DNA of 64,000 nucleotides, from contig CAVUKI010000001.1 of assembly GCA_963741995.1 (NCBI GenBank), positions 620,001 through 684,000 on the forward strand, written 5' to 3'. Positions 17,539 through 25,705 of the stretch are shown in pieces. The DNA is from Bog-473 sp963741995. Lineage in GTDB: Bacteria > Actinomycetota > Acidimicrobiia > Acidimicrobiales > RAAP-2. Made by a program: the position numbers and the translations under genes. How positions within the stretch are numbered: the stretch's first letter is position 1; every line of letters begins with the position of its first letter. Below the pieces are notes generated by a model. It had not been told where the DNA came from and made no database searches. It saw nothing but the letters and a program-made list of their open reading frames with translations.

Positions 17539-18333
17539 GTGGTTACGACTGAGCACCTGACGTTCGAACGCGACGGCGCCACCGCCATCGTCACCATGAA
17601 CCGTCCGGAGGCGAAGAACGCGCTGAGCCTGCCCATGCTGGTGGGCATGAAGGACGCCTGGGAAGAGATCGACGGCAACGACGACATCCGCTGCGCCATC
17701 CTCACCGGCGCCGGCGGCACGTTCTGTGCCGGCATGGACCTCAAGGCCATGGGCGGCAGCGATGCCGAGAAGTACCAGCCCCGCATGGCCGAGGACCCTG
17801 ATCTGCACTGGAAGGCGCTGCTGCGCCACTACGACCTGCGCAAGCCGCTGATCGCCGCCGTCGAGGGCTGGGCGGTGGCCGGGGGCACCGAGATCCTGCA
17901 GGCCACCGACATCCGCGTGGCAGGCGAGGGCGCCATCTTCGGTGTCTTCGAGGCCAAGCGCGGCCTGTTCCCCCTCGGGGGCTCGACGGTGCGGCTGCGC
18001 CGGCAGATCCCTTACACGCTCGCCATGGAGCTCTTGCTGACCGCCCGCGAGGTGCCGGCGGAAGAGGCCCTGCGCATCGGCCTCATCGGTCACGTCGTCC
18101 CCGACGGCACTGCGCTCGACAAGGCACTGGAGATCGCTGCCGTGGTCGGGGCGAACGGGCCGCTGGCGGTCGAGGCGATCAAACGCAGCGTGCGGGAGAC
18201 GGAGGGCATGTCCGAGGTGGACGGCCTGGCTCACGAGCTCGAGATCGGCTGGCCCATCTTCGCCAGCAACGACGCGGCCGAGGGCCAGAAGGCCTTCGCC
18301 GAGAAGCGTCCCCCCAACTACACCCGGACGTGA
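17539..18333 (+). CDS. Enoyl-CoA hydratase/isomerase
   Basis: A 264-residue crotonase-fold protein. The CoA-ester oxyanion segment AGGTFCAGMDLKAMGG and the second one, EGWAVAGGTEI, are present; the Glu expected at the second catalytic position is not clear to me. It hydrates enoyl-CoA in beta-oxidation. The start GTG at 17539 has an AGGGGA site just before it; earlier in-frame starts lie inside the thiolase gene. It starts 49 bases after the thiolase stop and overlaps the thioesterase by 4 bases. Confidence 0.9.
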   Translation: MVTTEHLTFERDGATAIVTMNRPEAKNALSLPMLVGMKDAWEEIDGNDDIRCAILTGAGGTFCAGMDLKAMGGSDAEKYQPRMAEDPDLHWKALLRHYDLRKPLIAAVEGWAVAGGTEILQATDIRVAGEGAIFGVFEAKRGLFPLGGSTVRLRRQIPYTLAMELLLTAREVPAEEALRIGLIGHVVPDGTALDKALEIAAVVGANGPLAVEAIKRSVRETEGMSEVDGLAHELEIGWPIFASNDAAEGQKAFAEKRPPNYTRT

Positions 18334-19115
18334 GCGGCAAGGATCGCCAGCTCGACCCACCGGCCGGAGGGGGCTACCCGGGCATCGACGGTCTGGCGAA
18401 GACCTGGGCCGACTCCCCGTTGAACCGGCTCGCGGCGGCGGCGCGCCGCGTCGGTGCGGTGGCGGTCGGGCACCCCCTCGACGACGACGACGTGGCAGAA
18501 GCGGCTGCGGAGTTGTCCGCATTGGCGGACCGCCTGGAGGCGGCGGCCGAGAAGGACAGGCGGACGCGCAACCAGCCTGTGGCAGAGGGGCATCCCCAAG
18601 ACCTCTTCTCGACGAGCCCGGTGATCGGCTTCGCCAACCCCGTGGCGCCACCGGTGGCGGTCTGGGCGGTGGAAGGCCACGAGGGATGGCGCGAGGTCCG
18701 GGGCCGAGTCACGTTCGGCTACGCCTACGAGGGACCGCCGACCTGCGTGCACGGCGGCGTCATCGCCGAGTTGTTCGACGAGCTGTTGGGCATGTCGAAC
18801 ATTCTGGTGGGCTCAGGAGCGATGACCGGCACGCTGACCATCCGCTACCGGCGGCCGACCCCGCTGCTGGCGCCGCTGGAGCTCGCTGCCCGCCACACGG
18901 GGGCGGAAGGGCGCAAGGTCTTCGCCTGGGGCGGCATCTACTCCCAGGGTGAGCTCACGGCCGAGGCCGAGGGCATCTTCATCACGGTCCCGCCGAACCG
19001 CATGCTCGACATCGTGTCGGGTAACGCCCACAGCACCGAGGCTCCGCTGGTGGACCCGGACTGGCGGCGGATGATGGCACGGGACGCGGCCAGCAAAGGC
19101 GACTCGCCAGGCTGA
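18330..19115 (+). CDS. PaaI-family (hotdog) thioesterase
   Basis: A 261-residue protein with a C-terminal hotdog domain: GYAYEGPPTCVHGGVIAELFDELLG is the active-site and long-helix region (residues near 130-155), then GTLTIRYRRPTPLLAPLEL. The N-terminal 90 residues are an unusual extension with a helical segment (AAAELSALADRLEAAAEKD). It probably hydrolyses acyl-CoA and frees CoA for the operon. The GTG start overlaps the stop of the hydratase (GTGA), so translation is coupled. Confidence 0.85.
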   Translation: MSGKDRQLDPPAGGGYPGIDGLAKTWADSPLNRLAAAARRVGAVAVGHPLDDDDVAEAAAELSALADRLEAAAEKDRRTRNQPVAEGHPQDLFSTSPVIGFANPVAPPVAVWAVEGHEGWREVRGRVTFGYAYEGPPTCVHGGVIAELFDELLGMSNILVGSGAMTGTLTIRYRRPTPLLAPLELAARHTGAEGRKVFAWGGIYSQGELTAEAEGIFITVPPNRMLDIVSGNAHSTEAPLVDPDWRRMMARDAASKGDSPG

Positions 19116-19134
19116 CGGACGGCGTCTGCGGTCC

Positions 19135-19545
19135 TCAGACGCCGGAGGCGGACACGAAGCTGAAGCGCACGTGCCGCCGGGGATTGTCGAGGTTCGGATC
19201 CACCAGGACCACGGACTGCCAAGTCCCCAGCGCGACCCGGCCCCCGAGCACGGGCAGGGTGACCGAGGGACTGATGAGGGCGGGGAGCACGTGGTCGGCG
19301 CCGTGGCCGGGCGACCCGTGGGCGTGCCGGTACCGGTCGTCGCGTGGCAGGAGGCGCTCGAGCGCGGCGAGCAGATCGGTGTCAGACCCGGAGCCGGTCT
19401 CCATCAGCGCGACGCCGGCAGTGGCGTGCGGCACGAAGACGTTGACCAGCCCGTCACCCAGGTCCGTGCAGAAGCGCTCGAGCTGGGTCGTGAGGTCGAT
19501 GATGCGCTCCCGGGAGGCATCGATTGTCAGCTCGATCGACCGCAT
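19135..19545 (-). CDS. YjbQ/UPF0047 protein
   Basis: A 136-residue protein of the YjbQ family, once described as a secondary thiamine-phosphate synthase. The motif VNVFVPHATAGVALMETG near residues 34-51 and HGSPGHGADHVLPALI, with three histidines, form the metal-like site; LGTWQSVVLVDPNLDNPRR ends the domain. True in vivo role is unsettled. It converges on the thioesterase gene and is divergent from the secreted protein at 19589. Confidence 0.88.
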   Translation of the reverse strand: MRSIELTIDASRERIIDLTTQLERFCTDLGDGLVNVFVPHATAGVALMETGSGSDTDLLAALERLLPRDDRYRHAHGSPGHGADHVLPALISPSVTLPVLGGRVALGTWQSVVLVDPNLDNPRRHVRFSFVSASGV

Positions 19546-19576
19546 GGCCCAATCAGTCTGCCCCAGACATCCCCAT

Positions 19577-19582
19577 TAGCGT
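19577..19582 (+). promoter_or_regulatory. Predicted -10 box of a leaderless promoter
   Basis: TAGCGT lies 6 bases before the GTG at 19589, without a ribosome site. Confidence 0.45.
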
Positions 19583-19588
19583 TCCGGC

Positions 19589-20614
19589 GTGCGACGGCTG
19601 CTACAGACAAACGCCGCAATGGCCGTCGCGGCTCTTGGAGCGACCATGGTGGCGGGACCAGGCCTCGCCGGGGCGGCAACTGTCGCGCCAGGGCAGGATC
19701 ACGCCTGCATTGTGGGGACGCCTCCCGCGTCCATCGACTGGTCGGCGTTGACCAATCCCATCCTCTCTTACCGCACGGTTGGTGTGAAGGACCAGGCACT
19801 GCAGTGGTCCGGCGGAGCGTGGCACATGCTCTACAGCGACATGTCGGCGATGAAGGCCGCGCCACACGTGCACTTCAGCGTGGCCGTGTCGTCGAGTCCG
19901 GATCTGCAGCACTGGACCTCGCCGAAGCTCATTGCCGGCAACGCCGCCTCCCCCGACATCGTGCGCTCACCCTCCGGCACATTCATCGTCACGTATCAGA
20001 CGCCGCAGGGGCTGGCCTACCGCACGAGTGCGAACGCGTCGTTGCAGTCCTGGTCGGCCGCGCACCCGCTCGGACGCGGGCTGGCACACCGGATGATCGA
20101 CGCCGCCCTGGCCTTCACCGCCCACGGGGTGATTCTGGGGTTCAAGGCGGGAACAACGACCCAGCACTTCGAGATCGCCTGGGCACCGTCGCTGTCCGGG
20201 ACGTTCCACCTGGTGGGCCAGCCCGACATTGTCGTCTACAACGACACGGTCGAGAACTACGAGTTCCTGACCGTCGACGGCACCTGGCACCTGGTGGCGA
20301 CGTCGAACACGCTCGACCAACCTTTCATCTTCACGTTGAGCCCCGGCGATCCGGCGACACCGTCAACCTGGCTGCACTGGAGTGCTGGTCACGAATTGTC
20401 CGTGCCGAGCGAGACGTTCAACAGTGGTGCAGGGATCTCGAGCGTCGGCTACGAGCATGCCAACTCCGCCTTTCTCTGTGTCGGGCCGGCGGGGGAGGAC
20501 TACCTCACCTATGCCGGGAGCACGGAGCTCTCGCAGTTCGGGGGATGGGGGCACGCCCGCATCGGGCTGGCCCGGAGCACCGACCTGGTGCACTGGGAGG
20601 TGCCACCCGCTTGA
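19589..20614 (+). CDS. Secreted GH43/GH62-like five-bladed propeller protein
   Basis: A 341-residue exported protein. The N-terminus has an AMAVAALGATMVAGPG signal-peptide core, cut probably after GAATVA. The rest has repeated strand pairs of a glycoside hydrolase family 43/62 type: VGVKDQALQWSGGAWHMLYS, SPDLQHWTSPKLI, SPDIVRSPSGTFIVTYQ, then ENYEFLTVDGTWHLV. Such proteins remove arabinose or xylose from polysaccharide. The exact family and whether the catalytic acids are complete is not certain. The start is GTG. A GH76-like enzyme follows 103 bases later. Confidence 0.75.
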   Translation: MRRLLQTNAAMAVAALGATMVAGPGLAGAATVAPGQDHACIVGTPPASIDWSALTNPILSYRTVGVKDQALQWSGGAWHMLYSDMSAMKAAPHVHFSVAVSSSPDLQHWTSPKLIAGNAASPDIVRSPSGTFIVTYQTPQGLAYRTSANASLQSWSAAHPLGRGLAHRMIDAALAFTAHGVILGFKAGTTTQHFEIAWAPSLSGTFHLVGQPDIVVYNDTVENYEFLTVDGTWHLVATSNTLDQPFIFTLSPGDPATPSTWLHWSAGHELSVPSETFNSGAGISSVGYEHANSAFLCVGPAGEDYLTYAGSTELSQFGGWGHARIGLARSTDLVHWEVPPA

Positions 20615-20717
20615 AGCTCGGTGGCCGGCGTGATGCCCTCATGCGTGACGCAGCCGACATCTTTGACCAAGGAAAGACGAGGAGTATGTTGCAACCAACC
20701 CGGGTTCGGAGCCCAGT

Positions 20718-21896
20718 ATGAAGCGCACCGTACTGTTTGCCACGGCAACTGGCCTGGCTCTTTTCCTGCCGTCCTGGCCCGCCCTGGACGGCAGCCCCGT
20801 TGGGACGGTGGCGTCGGCCAGTTCGCCCTCCGGCGCGCTTGCCAATTCCACGTACCAGGCGTTCCAGCGGAACCTGTACCTGTCGACGTACCAGCTCTAT
20901 CAGGGCGACGGCACCCAGTTCTCCTTTCTCTGGCCGTTCACGAATGCCTCGGCCGGGACCGACTACCTGGCCGGCGTGTCCGGTGACAGCCAGTACCTCT
21001 CCGACGTCGAGACCCGACTGAGTGGCCTGCTCAAGTACCAGGACACCAACGAGAAGAGTCCGACCGGGGCTGCCCAGCCTCCCGCCTTCGAGTCGGCCGT
21101 GGGTTCGCCATTGGGGTCCGTTGGGGCCACCTATTACGACGACAACGCATGGGTCACTCTCGACCTTCTCCATCAATACAAACTCGACCACGACGCTTCG
21201 GCGTTGCAGTTGGCCGAGCAAACCTTCAGCTTCATCGAGACTGGCTGGTCTACGAATGCCACCGCCCCGTGCCCGGGTGGCGTCTATTGGATCGACTCGT
21301 CGAGCAGCACGCAGCGCAACACCACCTCGACCGCAGCGAGTGCCGAAGCGGCGGTCGAGCTGTACCAGGTCAGCGGCTCTTCGGCCTACCTCACCTGGGC
21401 GAAGTTGATGTACCACTGGGTCAACCAGTGCCTCGCCGTTCCTGCCGGCACTTCGAACGCCGGCCTCTACTACGACCACATCAACTCCAACGGCACGATC
21501 AATACCGCCATGTGGAGCTACAACCAGGGCAGCATGATCGGTGCAGGAGTGCTCCTCGCCCAGGTCACGGGCCTCCGCACCTACCTCCAGAACGCGGCGA
21601 AAACCGCCCGGGCGGCCATGTCCTACTTCGGGACGGGCACGGAGTTGGACACCCAGGGCCCGGCCTTCAACGGGATCTACTTCCGCAACCTGTTCTTGCT
21701 CAACGAGGTCACACCCAACAGTGAATACGCCATCGCCGCGCACACCTACGCAAATTTCATGTGGAATGACGAGCGCTCTCCGTCCACGGGGCTGTTCTCC
21801 TCCACGTCGGGCGTTGGCGTCACGCCGGATTACAACGTGAACGGCACCGCACCAATGGTCGAGATCTACTCGCTGCTGGCCGGCAGCTCACCATAG
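20718..21896 (+). CDS. Secreted GH76-family alpha-1,6-mannanase-like protein
   Basis: A 392-residue protein with a short positive N-terminus and hydrophobic core (LFATATGLALFLPSW), so exported. The (alpha/alpha)6 barrel signature YYDDNAWVTLDLL near residues 136-148 holds the Asp-Asp catalytic pair of GH76; AMWSYNQGSMIGAGVLLAQ and FNGIYFRNLFLLNEVT are other family blocks. GH76 enzymes cut alpha-1,6-mannan such as fungal cell wall or actinobacterial lipomannan. It lies in tandem with the GH43-like gene, so both may be scavenging enzymes or act on the cell's own mannans. Confidence 0.85.
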   Translation: MKRTVLFATATGLALFLPSWPALDGSPVGTVASASSPSGALANSTYQAFQRNLYLSTYQLYQGDGTQFSFLWPFTNASAGTDYLAGVSGDSQYLSDVETRLSGLLKYQDTNEKSPTGAAQPPAFESAVGSPLGSVGATYYDDNAWVTLDLLHQYKLDHDASALQLAEQTFSFIETGWSTNATAPCPGGVYWIDSSSSTQRNTTSTAASAEAAVELYQVSGSSAYLTWAKLMYHWVNQCLAVPAGTSNAGLYYDHINSNGTINTAMWSYNQGSMIGAGVLLAQVTGLRTYLQNAAKTARAAMSYFGTGTELDTQGPAFNGIYFRNLFLLNEVTPNSEYAIAAHTYANFMWNDERSPSTGLFSSTSGVGVTPDYNVNGTAPMVEIYSLLAGSSP

Positions 21897-21927
21897 GTTG
21901 TCGGAAGAAGCGTGTGCTCCTGCAACT

Positions 21928-22518
21928 TCATGAGGCAACGTGCTTCCGGCGGTGGCGCAGCGAGACCAGGATGATCAATGCTCCGACGACAAGTCCGAAC
22001 ACGAGGATGAGGATGTCGTGCGGAGACCGATGGCCGGTCGCAACTCTGCCCAGCCCATAGGCGGTTGGTGCCACCGAGAGGGCGAAGGCGAGCGAAGCCA
22101 CGAAATTCCACAGGACGAATTGGCCGTGGTGCATCTTTGCCGTGCCGGAGACTATGGCGGGTGTCACGAAGACAGCCAGCCGCCCCCATTTCTCGTAGGC
22201 CTGCTCGCCCCGCTCCACGATCTTCTGTCGCCCCGCCTGCCGCTTGCCCGGTCTTTCCAAGATCTGGCGACCCCAGCGGAACCCGACGGCATAGCCAATC
22301 AAACCGCCCACCTCGCCGGCGATGGTGGCGATCACGATCACGGCAACCAGGTTGAGTTGACCCTGACTTGCTGCGACGGCCGCAGCCCCGACCGCAGCAG
22401 CTCCGATGAATGGGACTCCTGCCCAAGACGCCATGACTGCCAAGAACAGAACGAGGTACCGCCACCAGACGGTCGCCAGTCCCGTTGCCAAGAGGACCGA
22501 TGACACGGTCCTCACCAT
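21928..22518 (-). CDS. DedA-like membrane protein
   Basis: About 197 residues, if started at the ATG at 22518; an earlier ATG at 22644 adds a poor N-terminus. It has four or five membrane segments (YLVLFLAVMASWAGVPFIGA, AVIVIATIAGEVGGLIGYAV, ILILVFGLVVGALIILVS). The GEVGGLIGYAVGFRWGR block resembles the DedA/SNARE-associated family. The usual FxRxxPxxR motif reads FVTPAIVSGTA, so the conserved Arg residues are missing. Likely a lipid or ion flippase-like protein, but function is open. Confidence 0.65.
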   Translation of the reverse strand: MVRTVSSVLLATGLATVWWRYLVLFLAVMASWAGVPFIGAAAVGAAAVAASQGQLNLVAVIVIATIAGEVGGLIGYAVGFRWGRQILERPGKRQAGRQKIVERGEQAYEKWGRLAVFVTPAIVSGTAKMHHGQFVLWNFVASLAFALSVAPTAYGLGRVATGHRSPHDILILVFGLVVGALIILVSLRHRRKHVAS

Positions 22519-22577
22519 ACCGTTCCAGAGCGCCGGTTCGGTGAGGCAAACCCCTCCCGCTTCGACCGAACGTGCGG

Positions 22578-23243
22578 TTACACCGGGAGTGATTGTTCGC
22601 GGCGAGATGACGACAGCATGAAGACGCCGATCACAATGAGCCATACGGTTTGAGGAAATGCGACCACTCGTTCAAGGCCACCATGCCCGAGGCCAACGGA
22701 GTGTGAGCTCTCATAGGCGACCAGAGCGGCGAGGGCGAGCACACCGAGGCAAATGGAGAACGCCCGCAGGGTCCACGGGAGCCTGAGTGAGCAACCGAGC
22801 ACAATGATGGAGACGTTTCCGAACACAAAGGACAGAGTTGCGCCAAGCCCGTGCAGCGTGGGAACGCTGTTCTCCGGGAATAGACCCACCAGCACGACAC
22901 CCACTCCCGCGATCTCCATGCATCGGAATCCGATTGATGCCCCCCGCTGATCGAGATAGGTGCGACTGTTGAGGAGAGAACCAATCAGCATGGACGCACC
23001 CAAGGCCACGAAGGACAGGTTCATCAGGTCGTGTTGTGGCGAGCAAAGAGGCTGACCGTTCCACCGACCACAGACGGTGTTCCCGAGGTCGCTGATCGTG
23101 TTCCTACTCCAGCTGTAGTGGGGACGCCACTGTTGGCCGACGACTATTTGTACGACGTAGTACTGCAGGCATGACACATAGAGGATCGGTCCGAGCCTGG
23201 GTCGCAGGCGACCGAGTGTGGCAACGCGTTGGCGCCACGGCAC
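22578..23243 (-). CDS. DUF998-family membrane protein
   Basis: A 221-residue protein with about six membrane helices (ILYVSCLQYYVVQIVVG, LMNLSFVALGASMLIGSLL, MEIAGVGVVLVGLFPENS, LGATLSFVFGNVSIIVLG, and two near the end). The NTISDLGNTVCG and PQHDLMNLSFV blocks match DUF998. Function unknown. It lies upstream of the DedA-like gene on the same strand, with a 59-base gap to its start, so the two may form a unit. Confidence 0.75.
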   Translation of the reverse strand: MPWRQRVATLGRLRPRLGPILYVSCLQYYVVQIVVGQQWRPHYSWSRNTISDLGNTVCGRWNGQPLCSPQHDLMNLSFVALGASMLIGSLLNSRTYLDQRGASIGFRCMEIAGVGVVLVGLFPENSVPTLHGLGATLSFVFGNVSIIVLGCSLRLPWTLRAFSICLGVLALAALVAYESSHSVGLGHGGLERVVAFPQTVWLIVIGVFMLSSSRREQSLPV

Positions 23244-23356
23244 GGCTCCTGTCTAACTGAGGGATTTCGCACGGTCCAACGCCAATCTGCACAATCGTGG
23301 GGAGCTGCGGGCACGCACCTGGGTCGATAAGAAGGGCGGTCGGTGCCCGGAGCCGG

Positions 23357-23794
23357 CTAGGGCCTGTCACGACCAGTGCTGAGAGGTGGCGGGTCGGTGC
23401 CCGGAATTCCGCCGTCGGTAACGTGCTCGGTCCATTCAGACCCCGACCAGTAGCGCCGCTCGTGTCGTCCCGATGGGTCGACCAGCCAACCGGGGGCGAT
23501 CCCAGTGAACGTGACCTTGCCCGACGAGTCGTCGAGAGCATCAGATACTTGATCTGGGGATGAGGCATCGGTGAACGAACTCGTCGGGGCGGACATCCTT
23601 TGTTGTCCACGCCGGCGTCGCCGCGACGGGAACGCCCGCATCGCGAAGAGCGCGAAGAAGACAACCAGGAAAAACCAGGAGCCATGACCGTAGAAGTACG
23701 TGACCACAGCATATTCGGCCGGGTCGGAAATATCGGTCGGGTCGGTCGGGTCGCTGGCTGTCCCGCGATGAGCCCGGCTCCGCAACACCCCCAT
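23357..23794 (-). CDS. DUF2510-containing membrane protein
   Basis: About 145 residues when read from the ATG at 23794. It has one strong membrane helix (GSWFFLVVFFALFAMRAF), a basic stretch after it, and a C-terminal GWLVDPSGRHERRYWSGSEWT, a DUF2510 domain (GWYxDP..G...YWDG..WT) often found next to membrane helices in actinobacteria. Function unknown. The start has no clear ribosome site, and an upstream ATG at 23932 would overlap the globin gene on the other strand. Confidence 0.6.
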   Translation of the reverse strand: MGVLRSRAHRGTASDPTDPTDISDPAEYAVVTYFYGHGSWFFLVVFFALFAMRAFPSRRRRRGQQRMSAPTSSFTDASSPDQVSDALDDSSGKVTFTGIAPGWLVDPSGRHERRYWSGSEWTEHVTDGGIPGTDPPPLSTGRDRP

Positions 23795-23883
23795 ACACAG
23801 GGACAAGAGACGGATCAGGCGGCCGGGAAAGGGGAGCGAAACACCTCGTCTGGCCAAGCGAGGCTTTCGACATTGAGGCGAGA

Positions 23884-24339
23884 GTGGAAAACGTGGAAAC
23901 CCTGTACCAGCATTCCGGCGGCGATGACGCACTCCATCACCTCGAGGACCTCTTCTACGAGAAGGTCCTGGCCGACCCCGTTTTGAACGCTTTGCTCCCT
24001 GAACGGGTGCCGACGCACGTGGACCATTTGACCTGGTTCACGGCGGAGTCCTTCGGTGGCCCCGACCGATTCAGCCGCCAGCTCGGGTTTCAGCACATAA
24101 TCGATCTGCACCGGCATCTGAAGATCACCGATGCACAACGAGAGCGATTCATCACCCTCTCCATGGAAGCCCTGGACGAGGCTGGCTTGCCCGAGGACGA
24201 GCCCTTCCGAAAAGCAGTGCAATCGCATCTTGAGTTCGGCGCCCACGTCGCCCAACAGAACTCTTGGGTGGAGACAGACGCCGACCTTCACCCAATTCGT
24301 GAGGTGTCCCGTTGGTCGTGGGAGCCACGGACTCCGTAA
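23884..24339 (+). CDS. Truncated hemoglobin-like protein
   Basis: A 151-residue globin. It has the FYEKVLADPVLNALLPE helix near residues 24-40, the likely haem-binding His in HIIDLHRHLKITDAQRERF near residue 77, and a QQNSWVETDADLHP segment near the C-terminus with a Trp that fits group II. Roles include oxygen delivery, nitric oxide or peroxide detoxification. The GTG at 23884 is the first start after the upstream promoter region; a second GTG is 3 codons later. Confidence 0.78.
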   Translation: MENVETLYQHSGGDDALHHLEDLFYEKVLADPVLNALLPERVPTHVDHLTWFTAESFGGPDRFSRQLGFQHIIDLHRHLKITDAQRERFITLSMEALDEAGLPEDEPFRKAVQSHLEFGAHVAQQNSWVETDADLHPIREVSRWSWEPRTP

Positions 24340-24414
24340 GTCTGTGCGATCTACGAGCGACCGGCGGAGAGGTGCCACCCACAGCTCATTGAGCTCTCCC
24401 TCACGCGGCCGGAC

Positions 24415-24741
24415 CTAGGGCTCGACGACGGACCAGCCGCGACGACGAAGTTCGACGGCGAGCCGTTCGGCGGGTATCTGGCTCAGTACGTCCTCTTGGA
24501 TCGCCCGCCGCCATATCGGGACCTCGATCGACTTCTCTGATTCTGGTTCTGCGTCACGGAGTCGCTCCAAGAACGTATCGGCCTCGGTTCGAGTGAACTT
24601 GCCTCCAGCCTGGCGCTGCGTGAAACCCATCGGGCCGCGTGCATCTCGAAAATCGCTGTGACCGGCCTCCTGAAGCAGCGAGAGCAGTTCATGAATCTGC
24701 CTCGCCGAGGCCGGCGGCCCTTGCTGCTGCCCGAATGCCAT
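24415..24741 (-). CDS. Hypothetical protein
   Basis: A 108-residue protein if started at ATG 24741 (an earlier ATG at 24822 gives a poor N-terminus). It has LHEL-type helices (QIHELLSLLQEAGHSDF), GPMGFTQRQAGGKFTRTEAD and a basic C-terminal helix (PAERLAVELRRRGWSVV). The middle resembles short actinobacterial conserved proteins of unknown function. No signal or membrane segment. Confidence 0.6.
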   Translation of the reverse strand: MAFGQQQGPPASARQIHELLSLLQEAGHSDFRDARGPMGFTQRQAGGKFTRTEADTFLERLRDAEPESEKSIEVPIWRRAIQEDVLSQIPAERLAVELRRRGWSVVEP

Positions 24742-24952
24742 GTCAAGCAGTCTTGCCGATCCATGTGACACGCTTCTGCTGGACTGTCGGTAAGCGCGAG
24801 TGTCAATGAGGCCGAACTCCATGGCTCACCTAGGGAGTCACAGACGGCGACTGCGAATGCCGAGTTTTAGAGAAATACCGAGGGGAGGCTCGTGACGGGT
24901 TCGCCGGCGCTTTTGACGGGAAATCCCAGTAGCCAAAAGCGGACCCTGGTGC

Positions 24953-24958
24953 CATAAT
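24953..24958 (+). promoter_or_regulatory. Predicted -10 box of a leaderless promoter
   Basis: CATAAT lies 6 bases before the GTG at 24965; no Shine-Dalgarno sequence is present. Confidence 0.5.
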
Positions 24959-24964
24959 CGGCTG

Positions 24965-25303
24965 GTGCCGGTGGAGGGCCACGTATACGGCGAACGGACC
25001 TGGTTCTATGACACCCGGAGCCCAGTTCGCAGGATGGGAGTCTCGGCTCACGGGGTGGATTCCACCATGGTCATCTCGCTGTGGCAGGGCGACATCTGCA
25101 CCGGAACGTTCCGATTGCCCGCGAACGAGGCCGCACGTCTGATTTCGGCACTGGCCTACGGCATGACGGGAGCGATTTCGGAGCAACGCACGAGCTCCGA
25201 GGACGAGCCGGACTCATTTCGTAAGTCGTGGTCGCAATTCGTCCGTCGCATACTTTCGCGGTGGCCCACAAAGACGAGCACCCATTTGAGGCTTCTCAAG
25301 TGA
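24965..25303 (+). CDS. Hypothetical protein
   Basis: A 112-residue protein of a group seen in actinobacteria but of unknown function. It has VISLWQGDICTGTFRLPANE near residues 36-55 and a short basic C-terminal helix region. The GTG at 24965 is used as start because the -10 box is ideally placed for a leaderless mRNA. No membrane or signal segment. Confidence 0.55.
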   Translation: MPVEGHVYGERTWFYDTRSPVRRMGVSAHGVDSTMVISLWQGDICTGTFRLPANEAARLISALAYGMTGAISEQRTSSEDEPDSFRKSWSQFVRRILSRWPTKTSTHLRLLK

Positions 25304-25705
25304 TTGTGCTCAATGGAGGTCGCTCCGGCGAAAGCATGCCCGACACCGCAGGCTGAGCGTCATCGACTTGGTCGAGCGGCGGCAGAACGACCGCTCCGCA
25401 TCCGGCCCCCACTGCCAGCGAGTGAGCTGCTGGTGAGCCCTGCGCACGACCTCGTTGATGACGGATCGTTCGGTCTCGACTCCCAGAAGTGCGTCCGGAC
25501 GAGGGCACCGGCGGGCTCGGATGGCAGAGACATCGTGCCCGCCTGTTGAGACGGTACTCAAGCGGCTTCACCTGCGGACGCGAAGTTGAGCCCTGTTCTG
25601 AACCGTCGGCACGGCGGTTGCGCGCCGGTGGGGAATGGGTTACCCTCCCCGAGCAACGACGGTTGGGGGACGTGGAGATTGATCACACTCTGATCGGGGG
25701 ATGAC
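25304..25705. other. Gap of about 400 bp, no firm gene
   Basis: No gene is assigned. A leftward open frame (25310-25561, 83 codons) has no recognisable domain. A TACCCT box at 25641-25646, with GGGGG just before the ATG at 25706, may be the promoter and ribosome site of the surface-protein gene. Confidence 0.4.

Noticed and set aside
20718..20760. Leaderless start for the GH76 gene
   Set aside because: No TANNNT box lies 6-9 bases before the ATG at 20718.
25310..25561. Leftward 83-codon frame in the gap before the TIG protein
   Set aside because: No recognisable domain, no ribosome site and no conserved feature was seen.
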